Positions 22,722-35,365 of a stretch of DNA of 64,000 nucleotides are shown one piece after another (position 1 is the stretch's first letter; each line of letters opens with the position of its first letter). Origin of the DNA: Alentia gelatinosa (Eukaryota; Annelida; Polychaeta; Phyllodocida; Polynoidae). The position numbers and the translations under genes are program-made. The DNA lies in contig OX465581.1 in assembly GCA_950022655.1 (NCBI GenBank), positions 32,211,300 to 32,275,299 of the forward strand, given 5' to 3'. The notes beneath the pieces were generated by a model that was not told the DNA's origin, ran no database searches, and saw nothing but the letters and a program-made list of their open reading frames with translations.

Positions 22722-22868
22722 GTAATATTTTCCGAGTCCGTTGGTTTTGCGGCGAGTCACGTGGTGGAGAGGTGGTCACGTGGGGAAGTCCGGGTAGGAG
22801 AGTGTTCGGTGGGAGGAGAGTGGAGAAATCCCTCCCGCGCACATTAAATCCAACTAGTTGGGAACAAT
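22722..22868 (-). repeat. Ngaro repeat A1 (5' terminal)
   Basis: 147 bp direct repeat, three mismatches to A2 (18478-18624). Expected to hold the element's promoter, as it precedes the gag-like ORF. Confidence 0.9.
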
Positions 22869-23053
22869 TGGAATGTACAATATGAATGGTTAAAAGCGAT
22901 ACTGTTTTGTGAAATTCCGAATCCAAACCTATGTTCTGCTAGAGTCTCTTATTGTGTTGTTTCTTCATGTATGTTCGACGTTATCGGGTGAAAATCATGT
23001 ATACCATATATGAATCCTTTATACGTCAATAAAGAACCTTTTACAAAAAGAAA
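22869..23053 (+). mobile_element. LINE 3' UTR, distal part with polyadenylation signal
   Basis: Continues the LINE tail interrupted at 18327. AATAAA lies at 23028-23033, followed by an A-rich end (about 23045-23054) that probably marks the 3' border of the LINE. Confidence 0.6.
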
Positions 23054-24340
23054 ATGACTGCATTCGCAGCAAACCCTGACCTTCACCCTGACCTCCTTAC
23101 ATAATATTTTCTCGCACATTGGGACGGCTCTGCAGTCGAGAGTTGACCTCGAATCTTAGGGGCCACAACCACCCTGAAAGCACCAAACACAACACCGCGT
23201 CCTTAGAAACGACGGCTCTGTGTAACAACATGTGGTCATGTGACTGCAACAACCAGTCACGGTCAAGATATGTAGAGCACGGGTAATCGCGAAACCAGCC
23301 AGGGTGACCGGCCCGTGAATTCCTATCTGCCATTTACTCGTTAGTCGCGTAGTCACCTTGTCCTACCTGATTATGATTAAGTCCATTCACGCACCACGCC
23401 GCCTTCAGGTTACGGTACGTGAAGGTCTAACAGAGCATGGCTCTGACTGGCCAGTCCCGTGTGGGTGCCTGTACGAGAAAGGAATATTATCATCTTTTGT
23501 TCTAAATGTAGTACCAGCTAGCGCTATAGACCGCATTAGTCCTGACGTCATTATCAGGATTTCCCACCTACCACGTGGTATTTTGGTGCCTAGTATCGTA
23601 GCGGTTCTGCTGCTTACCAATAATGAATGTTTTGAACTATAGACCGGCAAGGGTAAAGATAGATGAGAATACATCTAATAGGAAACATGTTTTAGAACTA
23701 ATCTATGACTGCAAGATTGTTATATTTGTTTGAACCATTATAACTCTCCAAGATGATTTATTTGGTACATGCCCAGTAAAAGCTACTCTAGGACTTATGT
23801 TTGAAGAGTAACACACTGGATTCTGGCAAATAATTCAGGGCAGGTTAGTACCAGCGGAGGCAGGAATTCCTGACTGAAAATGGCACCCCATAACAGACTT
23901 AGTTTGAGCCTGTGTGCCCTGGCCATGGCGATAACGGACTGTACTAGAGTCTAATTATGATTTGGAAGTGTTTATTTTCAAATTCTGGATACATCCAGGT
24001 ATTCTATTTATTAACTTTTATTTATTCTTGGAAGTGTGCTCAGCCTTACGGCTGGTTTCAAAGCACGCCCAGATCTAAACGCTATTTAATCTCATTACAT
24101 TTGATTTTTTTTCTCTTGCAGCAATAGTGCGACAACAATCATATATACAGTATTTTGACGAAAACAGCATAGAAAATACACAAAAACGAGTTAAAAAGGC
24201 ATTTGGGAACAGTCTCTGCATTTTAAATCGTGTTCGAGTACATACAGTCATATCGATACTTTTTTGGTATATGTTGTTACATGTCTCGAGAGAGTCAGAG
24301 TTTTATCCTGCAGGAAAACGGAGAGAAAAGTTCCCAGGGG
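23054..24340. other. Non-coding, nothing recognised
   Basis: No recognisable gene or structured repeat. A splice-acceptor-like pyrimidine tract ends at about 24120, but no coding exon follows. Confidence 0.4.
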
Positions 24341-24350
24341 ATTTTTAAAA

Positions 24351-25440
24351 TTAGATATCTTTTCTGTAGTTGCTTAAATTTTCTAATGTGTTTATATTTC
24401 TTATCACGGGGGTCAAGTTATTCCAGAGTCTAACACCATAATACATTAGATTTCTTGGATATGTATTAGAGACTGGAGTCCTAATTCTAAAGAGCGGTGC
24501 TGTGATGGGTCTGGTTCTTCTCACCGTTTCCTGCAGGAGCTCTCCATTTTTCAATTTACAATACAATGCGGTCTTCTAAGTATGGGAGCTGTAAGGAACG
24601 ATGTAATGTGGTAATATGGGTAAGTGGGTGGGCTAGAAGTAAAGTACGAAGGGCTGCATTTTGAAGTTTCTGCAATTTGTATCTCTCTGTAAGATTACAG
24701 TTTCCATATAGTATGTCACCATAATCTATTATTGGTAATAACATTATTTTATAGATCAATCAACTGGCATCTTGTGTTATGTATGGTCTAATTTCTTTAA
24801 GGATTTAGAGTTTTTGGAGTATCTGGCCTGTTAAGTTTCCTAAAAATGCTTTGTAATTAAGGTTTTGTTCTAAAGTGACACCCAAATACCTGTAGGGGGG
24901 CACCCACTGAAGTATTTCATTGTTTGATATCAGTTTGCAATCCTCATGAGCATGTTTAGATAACCTATTTCTGGTGCCATAGATAATTGATTTTGTCTTT
25001 TTGATATTTATTGTCAATTCATTACCTGAGCACCAGCGGTGTATGTTCTCCGGGTATTTCTGTAGCAAGTTGCAAATGTCATTTGGATTGCGCCCTGACC
25101 TGTATATGACAGTATCTTCAGTATACAACAAACAGTCAGTGTCCTCCTGGTCCATATCCCCTTTAAGCAAGTCTCTTTATCGTTTATATATATTATAAAT
25201 AACATCAGACCAGGGATAGACCCCTTGGGAACTCCACAGGTGACCCATCCCCTATTCGACTTTATCCCATTTGCTATGGTTGTTTGAGACCCTCTGGTAA
25301 GGTTGTTTTGATACCAATCTAAGATTTTTCCGGAAATACCTACTTTTTCTAATTCTATTACTAATATTTCATGTTTTATAGCGTAAAAAGCTTTTTTAAA
25401 GTCAATGTATGTACAAATAGTAATATTTTTTTCATTTATA
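24351..25440 (-). pseudogene. Second LINE reverse transcriptase remnant
   Basis: Reading the minus strand from 25440: TYIDFKKAFYAIKHE (RT motif A), then SQTTIANGIKSNRGWVTCGV and PKGSIPG (decayed motif B, about 25235), LLYTEDTVIY (YADD decayed to YTED, about 25125) and ELTINIKKTKSIIYG. The thumb follows with YLGVTLEQNL, and the C-terminal tail has LQKLQNAALR and MYYGVRLWNNL, with a stop near 24351. Several frameshifts split it, and it is 5'-truncated within the RT. The tail differs from the LINE at 16 kb, so this is another family of the Jockey/CR1 group. Confidence 0.8.
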
Positions 25441-26705
25441 TTCCATTTGACTTCACCAGTAACACCTTAATAATCCTTATTTTCTATGTACAAATTTCCA
25501 TCGAGAATAAGAGAGAGACAAAAAGCAACATTTTCTATGAAAACAATTCAAGTATGATTTATAGATTTCCATTATTCAGCACCTGACTGGTTCACTATTC
25601 ACTATTCAGAGTACATGTAGTCTCGTTTCTCGATAATTACTTGGTTATTGCATATTTAAAAGGCAGGAAAATGTGTCATATATATAATTTTATGTATAAA
25701 TTATCTAGGGAAAATACAAATTTACATCCAGCAAATGTGAATGAATTAATCGTTTCTGCCCCGACAAGCAGTGAAATGGAATAGTTTATCAGCTCTTTTG
25801 AGAAATACAGAATAATATAAACAATTTAAATCCATTTCGAAAAAGAAATCTTATGGAATTAATCCCGCAATTTGTGTGATCTTGTCTTCTGATCCTCTTC
25901 AATGTGCCACTTTGTATGTTTGGTGGTGCTCGGACATCCTAGACTATTCTATTAATTTTTTCTCCTCTCACGTATTTCAGCCAGCTTGACCGTGTTGGTT
26001 GGAAAATGAATTACCTTTCATGGGCTCTGCCACACCCTTGAGCGGGGTGATGAAAACCAGCTAAGCAGATACGGTGGACCCATCCCCCTTTTCAACCTAG
26101 CGTAAGATTTGTATTATCTTGTGTGGAGATGTTGTACCAAAATGGTTGATAAAGACTATTTTTTAAGAAAAGTGCTAGTGAGACTATTTCTGTTCCAGTT
26201 TTATACATTTTGAAAATGTGGCAATGCACAAGTTAATATCAATTGTATTAAACATATATCAGAATGACTCGATCGAACAATCAGTCTCTTACCAATTATA
26301 AATGAAATATGATAGGTCATATAACTCTGTACCTTGGATCGTCTCTGTATTGTGTAAATAGATTTGCAAATATCAGTTTCATTTTTCATCCTCAAAACTA
26401 GAATATACGATTCTTTTTCTCGAATGACAGTGGGTATTCCAGTATACTCAGGTGGTGTCACAAACAATACGAGTCGATATGCCGAGTCCTGATCATGATA
26501 TGGTAGAGTATAGGAACTGTCGACCAGTGTTTGTTATCTTTCTTTTTGTTCCTGGAAATGACATAAACACGTTTACACGACGTCCTCTTACATGGAACCG
26601 TTGATTTTGTTTACGACATCTCCAGTCTCTAAACCACAACGCGACAAATCCATCAGATCTTGTTAACCTGGCGATATCAGCTGGATGACTGGAAGTACTA
26701 TCAAG
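25441..26705. other. Non-coding, nothing recognised
   Basis: AT-rich DNA. The frames at 26.2-26.75 kb (minus) have no recognisable motif. Confidence 0.4.
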
Positions 26706-26846
26706 AGACGTCACGAGTTTGAGTCTGAGTTTATTTATGCCACGCATTTTGTTGGCTCCATAATTTCACGTGTCGAAGACGCATGACATTACGAAGCCAA
26801 CAAAATGTGTGGCATAAATAAGCTCAAACTCAAACGAGTGGCGTCT
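26706..26846. repeat. Fold-back element, ~45-50 bp arms
   Basis: Arms 26706-26757 and 26793-26846 are reverse complements with few mismatches (core CATTTTGTTGGC and TTATTTATGCCAC). Spacer about 35 bases. Non-coding. Confidence 0.75.
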
Positions 26847-26996
26847 AGATTTTGTCCTACCCTGTTTCAATATTTTTTTCAGTATCAAAAAGTAGTGGCA
26901 TAAACAACACTTTATGTCACACCCGTGACATAGACAAATCCCATGTTAAGCCTATGGCGTTTTTATTAGGGGTACGATAATTAGAGAATACAGGCT

Positions 26997-27119
26997 TAGG
27001 CTACGTGGACGTCGTTTTGTATGTGGTCCTAGCTCCAGTTGTATGTCCTGACCTCGTAGAGCGAAGGACGTACAACTGGAGCTAGGACCAAGTACAAAAT
27101 GAAGTCAATCGTAGCCTAG
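26997..27119. mobile_element. Small palindromic MITE, TA-flanked
   Basis: Arms of about 53-55 bp, 26997-27049 and 27065-27119, near-perfect reverse complements (core GGTCCTAGCTCCAGTTGTA) around a 15-base loop. TA lies at both outer ends. Confidence 0.75.
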
Positions 27120-30100
27120 ACTGTATTCTATTTATAAGTTATATACCCTCAAATCATTATAATTAGTTAAATATTTACCTAATCGCCATTATCAAAGATG
27201 CCGGGCACAGCATCGTGTACTCGAATCGTGGTTTTTGCGACAATGTCGCTATCGATATGATAGCGAGGCTGGAGCCTGTGACATCATCAACTTGTCGATC
27301 TCCCTACATATTCTTTGTCTTACTTCATTAAGGGTAGGGACAAAGCATATGCTGGACTCACATATGCGCAGTACGGAAGTGTGGTCCCTGTTTCTATTTT
27401 TACTCTGTGGTGTTGGCCGTGTATGGAGCTGTGGCCAAGTTCTTTGCTATGGCAAGCCAATTTCATTTATATTTCTAACCTTGTATCTCAATGTTTTATA
27501 TTTCCTAAAGCATTTGTGTACCACTTTTATGGGTTTAAACTGTGTATAATTACTGTCGATACTTAAAGGTTACATTCCGTATTTTTTTCGCTGGTTCGTA
27601 TGTGAAATATACGATCGGGAACAAGCTAACTGCTTCCTGTTTCGCGCACTCAATGCCCGTACACTGAATTTCGTGCATGTACATATGATATCCGAACATT
27701 ACTTACATACAGTATAGGCCTTAGTTTAGTGCACGGGTATATAATAAATGTCAATATGATGAGGAATGAGCAATCAGTGTCACTGTTCCTGTCGATATTA
27801 CTTAATTATGTATACGTAACTCCCAGTGTATGACGGCATACATACCATTGTTTGTACTACAATATCGGCCGGTATACCATGTAAAATATATACAGGCTTG
27901 CTTTAGTGGTTGATTTATAGCGAGATATTTCATTAAGTTTAACATTCATAAACTCGGAACAAATATTTCATCTCCATTTGAAATATGGATCAACGCGGTA
28001 ATAATAAAATGTTTCACACTCACAGTCAGTTCTATTGTCAGATAGGCACATAATCCCCTTTAAATAGTCCTGCAGACCCCTTGATGGTTACTTTAAAAAG
28101 TATGCATCGGATTAGTGTGACAGTACTCTGTAAGGAATGAGATAAAAGTAAGTGGCTCTACCAAACGTCTGCCATAGTGCCGTAGTGCATTATATTTTCA
28201 ATAACAAGATAGAAAAAAATAGCTTAGATCACGAAGTTTGGACACCATACAAGCCAGTATTTAACAATCATAACTTCTTATTTGTATATATTCCCAATTG
28301 TCATAGTCCAGAATTGTTTGAAGATAGCAATGTCACTGACACTGATGTCTAGCAAAGGAGTGGTTCCAAATATTGCAATTTCTTATATACACCAATAGTC
28401 AAGCACTTACCTTTTCAGATGGCCTTCCCATAGAAATTAGCATGGTGACATGTTATTTTTTTTGCATTTTCTATTTGCTGATATATGAAACTTATATTAC
28501 CCATAGTTATATGCAAAAACAGAAGTTATCACACAATTACCAGCAATTGTCCTTGAAGAAGGCGTTCTATGCGTTTATTCAAACAGTATGAGTGCAACTG
28601 CTCTTTAATGTACACACCTCATCTAAGTGACTTCATGCTAGCACACAGGAGTGTCAGAATGTTTTGAAAAAGGTGGAGGCGACCTGAAAAAATTGTTTAC
28701 TTTTTTCTCGCATGGTTCAAAGTCAGACTTTGACACTTCCACTTCCACAAGTAGGTACATGAATCCCACCATGTGAATCCCACTTTACTTCACTTGTATA
28801 TGAGGTGAGGCCTTCATCGTCACAACCATTTTTCTGATGGTCTTCGTGGGAAAAGGTACCCAAAGTGGGCAATGATTTTCAGATGGATCAAGACACTAAC
28901 ATGGCTATGCCCTAAGTTCTCTATGTGTTATATAACAACTAGGAGGAGAGTCTTGGACTGAAACATTGAATGAAGAAAGGTGCTGGAATGGAGTAGCATC
29001 CCATGTTAGTGGGCCAGCTAGCCAGTACCATCAGTATTCTATAAGGGAAGGGGGGAACGTTTTGGGGTGCATTCCCATGGGGAGGCGTAAATTCTTGTTG
29101 GTATTTTCCATTGAGGGGCATCTCTATTTTCACCAAATCATGTTGTGGAAAGTGCGCCCCCAGCCATGAACAATGAACGCTCCCTGTATTTCTTTGGTTT
29201 GTTTTACAGTGTTGTGATTGCAACAATAAATCAATCGGTTGATATACATGTATGATAGTTGAAAACATGGTTGATAGCATAAACTCCAAATGTTATTGAT
29301 TCACATATACTTCTGTCGGATACTCTTTTCTGAAGAACATGTATTCACAGAAGGGATATTTGTAGATCATGTATATAGCGGAATATATCTACATTTGAAT
29401 ACCATATACTGTACTATTTCGTAAAGCTGTCCTGGTCTATACTTATCTTGTTCTTATAATGCATTGCGAGTAAGAGAAAATTGGTCCTATTAAGTACAAA
29501 CGACTTCAGCAAGGTAGATTTAGATAAACGGGCTTACAGGACCACGGGCGTGCATGAATTGGCTGGGAGCAATACAGCCGACGGGTGAGATTATTCATTG
29601 GTAGCAGACCAGCGGTGTACATAACTGCCTCAGGCCTGTTGTGTTAATGCAGGTAGCTCCATGGTTGGTAAGGACAGGTGATTCGCAGGGGGTACCTACA
29701 AGTTTGGCAGTTGAGCATACAGGTGTACTCAAACAAGCCAGGTGGCAGCCTCAAGAGGTCCCCTGGAGCTCCTAGATACCGCCAGCTGGGCTCGGATGCT
29801 TAAGGGCACGTTCTATACTCCAGGGGACAAAACATAGTTACTTTCTCCAATGTCAGCGAATAATAGAAATTTCATTAAAAAAACATGTTGAATGTTTTCG
29901 TGTCCAGGTATATCAACTGACAATTTCTCTTGAGTCTTAATTCATCTGCGTAAAATAGCCATATATCTCTATATAATCTCCAGTCGAGGAAGTATTTTCT
30001 TCCATTATACATAACTTGAAGGACTTAAAACTCTCAAGAAAAACTCTTAGTGTATATAATTTCACGTCCATGTGTATCAACGTATACATTTTTTTCCAAC

Positions 30101-32488
30101 TGAGGCTGAGTGTTTCTGCTTGAGATACACAAATTCTGACTAGGTAAGTTTTTTTCTTTTAACCAGTTGTAATTCAAAGGACATTGACATTTAAAGAATG
30201 ATATATACGGCACTTGCTCCACTTGTTTTTCTAGCTCAAAGGCGGCGTGGTGTTTATTTTTACAGTGAGACCTGTAAATTCTGCCTCAGCACATATTTTG
30301 ATAGATGTCTGCGTGGGTAGGCTTGGCCGGACTTGCTCTATTTGCAGTGGGAAATTTCCCCTGGAAAGACATTGAAGATAACTAATACGTAGTCGCCCAA
30401 CGGATTTTATGGATTGAATCCTTGCTGCAGAATTTCATTCACTCGTGCCGTTGAAGTTTGGAGTGTATACAGAATGTGACAATCGTCATGAATAAAAAAT
30501 ATCGTGTTAGTGTTAGGAAATCTAGATTCTCTCTTTGTTTAGAATAAAATTAGCATTGGTTGGAATTGTAATTGCAAAATCAAAATGTGATTGTACTTAA
30601 CACACTGCACAAGGGAATATAGTCAATTATCAGACAAGTTGAAATACCGGAAATAACAATGTCTATAACCATTTGTATATCTATTAACAATGGACTTTTT
30701 TATCTTTTCATGGAAAAATTTAATTCTCGCGCTTTATATTTGATTATACTATTCAAAATCTAAAAAGGACACTAGACCAGCATGGCCTAATAGAGCCTCC
30801 CCTCGTGCTGTGGTAACGGTGATTTAAAAGCTCACATAGTATTGATGTAAAGTTCTTTGTCTGGCGGACAATGCCAATCTGGCCGAATGCCGAGTTACAT
30901 TCTGATGAGTTGAAACCGTTTACTGTACTTACCCATGTACTATGCCCTCCACCGCTCTATAATTGTGGAACAATTGACCGATAGCAGTTGTAATATTACC
31001 TGAGATTATTTGTTTATATAGGCTAGGTTTCTATCAAAGGGGTGCCGGATATGAGTTGAAATATATATCTATCAATACTTTCTTGCAGGCCATAAAGTCT
31101 TCGTAAACATGCGTTAAGGATTTGGTGAGAGTTTGGAATACCCAATAAAATTCTCCAGTTGTTGAGAAACCTATTTTGTCGTTAAGTCAAGTACCCTATG
31201 CCAAAGCAGAGGCAAGAGCATCCATATGCAAGACCGAGGAATTTATGGTACTTATGTTTACTTTTACTATCTTTGACTTACAAGTGCAATAGATACCACA
31301 TGCGATTAAGTAAAAGGAACAGACAATAGCGATCTATAGATAGCCTTTTGACCTGAATCACTAAGCAATCTAACTGATGTAAACTTACTAACTTTATCTT
31401 CAATCCTTAGAGTCTGGTCCTTCCGGAATAGAACATTGTACTACAGGACCCTAGGGGTCCGACCTCCCTAAATTAGTATGTAACCCATAGTGGACGACCA
31501 GCTAACACTGACCATTAAGGTACCAGGTGCATATTGGCTGGGCCTGAAGGGATTGGATTCCGCCAACGTCCGGTGTTGGTCCATGGGTGTAGAGATCAGG
31601 GGGCTTTCGATCAGGGGGTAGGGTCTGGTCCAGGTCCCAGGAGGCGCTGGCTGGCACATAGGACCATGGGTCTTTGGAATCGGTGGACTTTGTACACGGC
31701 TAACGAGGTAAGTGTGTGCATTAAGAGGCTTGTGTGTATATAGATCTGTTTATGAATATGGGACGCTCAACTTTTATACTATGACTTATTATGGTTTAGC
31801 TGATATACAAAACCCGATCATCTATACTGGAGGACATTGTAATAAGAACAGATGAAAAGTGAACTCCAGGTCGTAATCCTACAGCATGATTCGAACGAGT
31901 AGAGCTGCACTGCGTATTTTATGCATCGGCATGGTATTGGGGTCGTGTTCATGGTCTACAAAACAACAGTACAAACGCACCTGCTGGCAATTGCTGCCTC
32001 AAGGGACCGGTGGTGCATGTCAAAATGCAGAAGTGGTGTATATGTAACAGCACGAACTGCTGTAGCTGTTACGCCTCCCCCTTCCGTGGTCAATATTAGG
32101 TTAAGTTAGGCTTGTTGGCCTGAGCGGCCAATCCGATGCTGGTAAAACTAGTAATGTGTTAAAGCCAAATAGCGCTTATCTTGGAATGCCACGCTTCCCC
32201 GTGTCGAACAGTATTCCTGGGCTGCTATTTGTTACCTCTGGAGAACCGTCTTAATCAAGGTACCGAATCATATTTTGTTAATAACCGACTCATATATGAC
32301 GGTTCAATTTCATGTGTTCCATGTCTTTTCTGTATTAGAAATGTTGTTATCTTGGTCTATTCTTTCTAGAACAGAAACTACTCACCATACAACAAGACCT
32401 AGGATATGTATGTTTATTTAAACTAAGCCGGGTCTAAGATAATTCCTAAGTGTGATTCCTAAGTGTGATATGTTACATCGTACTATTA
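27120..32488. other. Intergenic, no gene recognised
   Basis: A long AT-rich stretch with only short frames lacking motifs. No RNA gene, transposon protein or clear long repeat was found by eye. Confidence 0.4.
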
Positions 32489-32532
32489 CACACACATATA
32501 TATATATACATATATTGTATATATATATAAAT
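32489..32532. repeat. Imperfect (CA)n(TA)n microsatellite
   Basis: CACACACATATATATA-like run with short interruptions. Confidence 0.7.
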
Positions 32533-32668
32533 AGTGCTATGAACTAGCACGAAACGTCGTGTCCAATTTTGATACCCCTCATCACCAACAACATTGTCAT
32601 CTTGGTTGTAATACAACTGTATTTAAAAGAAATCAACTGTGTCTGTTTTTTTTGTGTTTTCACTACTT

Positions 32669-32673
<5 letters not shown>

Positions 32674-32749
<76 letters not shown>
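32674..32749. repeat. (AT)n microsatellite
   Basis: Uninterrupted AT run of about 38 units. Tyr-Ile frames crossing it are artefacts. Confidence 0.95.
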
Positions 32750-32752
<3 letters not shown>

Positions 32753-33064
32753 GGGACCGTATGCTATGTGAGATTGTGTGCCGCATGTTTTGATGCGTTA
32801 GATATCATCTAGTGTCTGATCAGTGATATTCAATCATATCATCGATTATGTATTAATGAAATCTTTGAATCACACTTAGCTTTTCGGATAATCACAAACA
32901 CAAACGTTTCACGGTACACTACTTACCCTCAGAAGATGAGGAGTCTTCGTCGACATTTATCCTGCAATCATACTTCTACTGTAAATGCCCGCAAAGGCTG
33001 CATGTCAGTTACTAATGTTCAACATAAAGTATGTCTACGCGGATTGCTGTATTGAGCGTCCGGC

Positions 33065-33067
<3 letters not shown>

Positions 33068-33149
<82 letters not shown>
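33068..33149. repeat. (TA)n microsatellite
   Basis: Uninterrupted run of about 41 units, about 320 bp downstream of the previous tract. Confidence 0.95.
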
Positions 33150-33150
<1 letters not shown>

Positions 33151-34006
33151 CACACCAACATGATACCTACGGCGACATAGACATTGCAACACTATAATAG
33201 ATATATAAAAAAAGTTCTCAACAGTCCCCAATGCACATTAAATACCAGACTCTTTATACCGACACAAACCTGGACGCCCATAGACCCACAGGTCCGTTAT
33301 GTGTGGTGATTGTGATATCATGTCCTAAGGTATTGCATGTTTGAGATTGAACTTCATTATGTAGATCTGATGATAATGCAAAGATAATACCATATTCGAT
33401 GATCATACAGGCAATGAATTGACTGATTGTAACAATGACAATCAATGTCATGGCTAACCTCTTGGGAAAAATATACCGTCAAGGATCCGTATTGGTGCTG
33501 CCCTCTGGTGTGACAGAAGTGCATCTCCGCGTAAATCAAGTTCCCCATTACTACGATATAAATGTGTGTACCCTTTGTACAGAACACATAACCTAAGTAT
33601 AGACCAAACGCCTGTGCTTCACCGTCATTGTGTAACTGATCTATTATGGCTCGGTTATTATAAACATTGAAATCAAGGGTACCTAGTTGCAATTGAGCGA
33701 TGCATGTGTAGAACTCATATATATCCAATCATATATGACTTGTCATGCATTTTCCTGCATTTTGGTAGGAATGCAAACATTTGTCTTTACAATTCACTTT
33801 TATTATTCAGCTTATCAGTTTTGATGATTTATGTGGCCTATGGCAATTACATGTCAATTTCATTTTGATGTTTCAGTTAAAAGAAGGCGATGGTGCTGTT
33901 TGTAAGGTATGACAGCTGTTACCTGACCTATGGACTTCCGTCCTATTATAAACAACCCTAATCACGTGGCTTTAATGACATAGTGGAGATTCAATATTTA
34001 ACTAAA

Positions 34007-35365
34007 ATGGCTGACGAAGCAGAAGCCTTTAAGTCGTTTGCGGCTGAGGTGCGAGGCAGTTACAGTATTCTGACGAGCAAACTAAAGGCCATTAAGATGA
34101 GCACTGACGAGGCAATGCTCAGACTGAAGTACAAATATGCCGACGAGGAGGCAACTGACGATGCACTGAAGTTACTGAAGACCATGCGCCCAGAGACACC
34201 AAAGAACATCCGGGCTCTGTATCGTGCCGTCACAAAAGACGTCGTGCGAATCCGCGAAGCCTTCGAAGGCTTCCCTGCAGGCACATTGAACGCACAGGAC
34301 CAGGATCAAGTGGGTCGGATAATCGCGGATTTAGAGAGACAGCTTAGGACCAGAACTGTTGAATTGGAAAACCTGAAAGCAGGGAAATCTACAGATAAAT
34401 CCAAGAGCGCACGCTTAAAGAGTGCCAGGGGGAAGAGTGCTAAAGGGAAAAGCGCCCGACATAGTGCTAAAAGATTAATGGAAAAACAATCACCAGCCAG
34501 GGAAGATGATGCCGAAGATGGTGCATTGAAGCCGTTACCTACGACTCAAAGAACTACGAATCATGGAGAACAAGAGGATGAGAACATCTTCCGACAGGTG
34601 ACAATGCCGCCCGTTATGTGTACCAATGTGACGAAGGCAACTGGTAGCGGTGCGGTTCTCAGTGAGAGCAGAATCACTCCTCCGGAGCGGGAAAAAACAT
34701 ACCGGAGGGAACGTGCATGGGGAGCTTTCCATGGACAGAAGACGCTTTCCAGAAGAGGCACCGAGCTGAGTATAAAGTTGCCAGCAGCAAACACTGCTCC
34801 CAGTCTAGTGTCATCAGGGTCGCAGGTCTCAGAATCAGAATCGTGCGGAGAGTCTCTGACTACCCCTCGACCTAAAGTCTTCAGTGAAAGCCCGACAGTC
34901 AAATTGAAACGGATGGATATAACTATCAGCCACAGTACTGAGCCGTCCAAGATGACAAGGGAGCAGACGAAATTTCAGGAGACCCGAAAAGCAGCACGCT
35001 TAAACTACAAAACAAGGGACCGAGGGTGGTTTCTTCCTAGTCCCAGAAATTACAGCCGCCACGATGCAGCTGTACGCCCTGAGAAAATGGAGAGGAACTT
35101 TACGAGCCTCGAAAAGGTGGATTTGAATAACCAGGTGGGGGGCACAGTCAAATCAACATCCTCTGATACGAGACATATGGAACCTAAGGGGCTGCCTGGA
35201 CGTAGGCCTAGTTACCTAGTGAACCGTAGTCGGACCGTTCCGCATGTAAACCTAGCCAATAAGAAGGCTCGCTTGCCAAAATCTGTGGTCGCATTTGGTA
35301 GGTGTTTCTCAGAATTACCACCACTAAAGCGGGATTTTACAGGTTTGAATCCAGATGTACCATAA
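34007..35365 (+). CDS. Unknown basic protein with helical N-terminus; possible death-fold/coiled-coil protein
   Basis: 452 residues in one exon. I chose the ATG at 34007 (AAAATGG context) over the in-frame GTG at 33983. Residues about 1-75 look helical (YSILTSKLKAIKMSTDEA; TDDALKLLKTMRPETPKNIR) and can be laid over helices 2-5 of a CARD-like fold, which is a weak, by-eye comparison. Residues about 100-130 (RIIADLERQLRTRTVELENL) look like a short coiled coil. A Lys/Ser-Ala-Arg-rich tract follows (about 131-158, repeated KSAR/KSAK units). The rest is polar, Ser/Thr-rich and probably disordered, ending PPLKRDFTGLNPDVP. No signal peptide or membrane segment. It is convergent with gene A (40.3 kb). 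Function unknown; the intact 1.36 kb frame and codon-like composition support a real gene. Confidence 0.72.
   Translation: MADEAEAFKSFAAEVRGSYSILTSKLKAIKMSTDEAMLRLKYKYADEEATDDALKLLKTMRPETPKNIRALYRAVTKDVVRIREAFEGFPAGTLNAQDQDQVGRIIADLERQLRTRTVELENLKAGKSTDKSKSARLKSARGKSAKGKSARHSAKRLMEKQSPAREDDAEDGALKPLPTTQRTTNHGEQEDENIFRQVTMPPVMCTNVTKATGSGAVLSESRITPPEREKTYRRERAWGAFHGQKTLSRRGTELSIKLPAANTAPSLVSSGSQVSESESCGESLTTPRPKVFSESPTVKLKRMDITISHSTEPSKMTREQTKFQETRKAARLNYKTRDRGWFLPSPRNYSRHDAAVRPEKMERNFTSLEKVDLNNQVGGTVKSTSSDTRHMEPKGLPGRRPSYLVNRSRTVPHVNLANKKARLPKSVVAFGRCFSELPPLKRDFTGLNPDVP

Larger units (their letters stand above)
18328..22868 (-). mobile_element. Ngaro-type tyrosine-recombinase retrotransposon (DIRS order)
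   Basis: A 4,541 bp element with split direct repeats in the diagnostic order, reading the minus strand: A1 (22868-22722), gag-like ORF, RT-RNase H, tyrosine recombinase, B1 (18711-18622), A2 (18624-18478), B2 (18417-18328). A2 and B1 overlap by AAT. The outer borders each contain one copy of AAT, so the empty site reads ...CGGTT-AAT-TGGAATG and no target duplication is made. This fits recombinase-mediated insertion of a circular intermediate. The element sits in the 3' UTR of the surrounding LINE. Its coding region is GC-rich compared with the flanks. RT-RNase H and recombinase are broken, so this copy is not autonomous. Confidence 0.92.

Noticed and set aside
28939..31659. Apparent similarity between minus frames at 28.94 kb and 31.47 kb (ILMVLASWPTNMG versus TLMVSVSWSSTMG)
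   Set aside because: Only about a dozen residues, with DNA similarity too weak to call a repeat by eye.
32544..33231. Tyr-Ile repeat 'proteins'
   Set aside because: Translations of (AT)n microsatellites.
33240..33730. Minus-strand frames, one with a hydrophobic helix (LAMTLIVIVTISQFIACMII)
   Set aside because: Needs an arbitrary frame change and has no recognised family; probably chance in AT-rich DNA.
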